Assembly (NCBI RefSeq): GCF_002115785.1
Contig: NZ_JFJY01000005.1
Location: forward strand, 248,001-312,000
Direction of reading: 5' to 3'
Origin: Thalassospira sp. MCCC 1A03138
GTDB taxonomy: Bacteria; Pseudomonadota; Alphaproteobacteria; Rhodospirillales; Thalassospiraceae
Length of the DNA: 64,000 nucleotides
The first letter of the stretch is position 1; each line of letters starts with the position of its first letter. This document shows, in pieces, positions 63,779 to 64,000 of this stretch. Made by a program: the position numbers and the translations under genes. The notes below the pieces were generated by a model, which was not told the DNA's origin, did not search any database, and saw only the letters and a program-made list of their open reading frames with translations.

Positions 63779-64000
63779 ATGACCGATTTCCCCCCTCCCC
63801 AAACGACACCTGCCTATGCCGAATTACAGGTCAGCAGCAATTTTTCCTTCCTGCGCGGCGCTTCCCACGCCGAGGAACTGGTTCTTATGGCCGCGACCAA
63901 AGGATTGCATGCCATTGCGATAACCGACCGCAACACCTTGGCCGGGGTCGTGCGCGGCCACACCGCACATCAGCCCCACAGGGATCGGCTGAATTATATT
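63779..64000 (+). CDS. dnaE2: Error-prone DNA polymerase III alpha DnaE2/ImuC (partial, N-terminus)
   Basis: 74 residues to the window edge: [53 protein letters not shown], the PHP domain of C-family polymerases. DnaE2 differs from DnaE1 by [10 protein letters not shown] at the start, as here. It is the translesion polymerase of the LexA-regulated cassette. The ATG at 63779 follows the imuB TGA by one base. Only the first seventh or so of the gene is present. Confidence 0.93.
   Translation, partial: MTDFPPPQTTPAYAELQVSSNFSFLRGASHAEELVLMAATKGLHAIAITDRNTLAGVVRGHTAHQPHRDRLNYI

Noticed and set aside
1-64000. CRISPR arrays, insertion sequences, transposases, rRNA genes, prophage structural genes
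   Set aside because: Looked for regularly spaced repeats, transposase motifs, rRNA and phage gene sets; none seen. The tandem similarity at 22-25 kb is due to reb paralogues, not a repeat array.

Overview
The window looks like chromosomal DNA of a free-living, metabolically versatile alphaproteobacterium, most like a marine Rhodospirillales such as Thalassospira. This rests on protein resemblance (a ChvE-GguAB-GbpR sugar system, a CioAB oxidase, an AST pathway with AstA/D/B, an imuA-imuB-dnaE2 cassette) and on an alphaproteobacterial LexA box (GAAC-N7-GAAC). The species call is inference. Most of the DNA is moderately GC-rich and densely coding; one stretch (about 7.71-9.71 kb) is clearly AT-richer and looks acquired.

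Layout. 1-4.8 kb: a monosaccharide ABC importer (gguB partial, gguA, chvE, all minus) with a divergent LysR regulator (gbpR). 4.9-7.7 kb: a secreted protein of unknown function, a small AAA ATPase, a secreted SNase-like nuclease and MsrB. 7.7-9.7 kb: an AT-rich island with a coupled three-gene operon (HigB-like putative toxin, HTH protein, unknown protein) that starts inside a perfect 20-bp palindrome. 9.7-16.7 kb: a six-gene minus-strand operon with an iron/phosphonate-type ABC importer and three different phosphoesterases (metallo-beta-lactamase fold, histidine phosphatase, HAD), divergent from a GlpR-like DeoR repressor, with two TTTCG-NN-CGAAA palindromes between them. 16.7-17.8 kb: a class II amidotransferase and tRNA-Thr(CGT).

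17.9-25.5 kb is the standout: an R-body (refractile body) locus. It has eight RebB-family genes, a probable frameshifted small gene, two large low-complexity proteins with no recognised family, and a sigma-70-family factor with a long disordered N-terminus. Six promoters share one bipartite motif, TGTCACAA (or a 1-2 base variant) - exactly 14 nt - CGTC, in front of both arms of the locus and of the sigma gene itself. This indicates a dedicated, autoregulated R-body sigma regulon.

25.5-34.4 kb: an adenylate cyclase, a two-component system whose sensor has a charged Asp/His/Lys-rich periplasmic loop, a divergent His/Asp-rich periplasmic protein, an acetyltransferase, a Na/Pi-cotransporter-like protein and glpD. 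34.6-41.7 kb: asparagine synthetase, an Lrp regulator, an AcoR-type activator, and its likely target, a sigma-54-driven aldehyde dehydrogenase with a DUF779 partner. 41.7-46.5 kb: a YeiH-type exporter with a LysR regulator, then the cyanide-insensitive oxidase cioA-cioB plus a 42-residue membrane subunit.

46.5-56.4 kb: amino-acid metabolism: cupin, PLP aminotransferase, M20 hydrolase-astA-astD-astB (arginine succinyltransferase pathway with an M20 enzyme beside it), a lipoprotein, an omega-aminotransferase and an Lrp regulator. 56.6-61.4 kb: sulfate activation (cysD, fused cysNC) followed by a second Na/Pi-like transporter. 61.5-64 kb: the SOS mutagenesis cassette imuA-imuB-dnaE2, running off the window edge.
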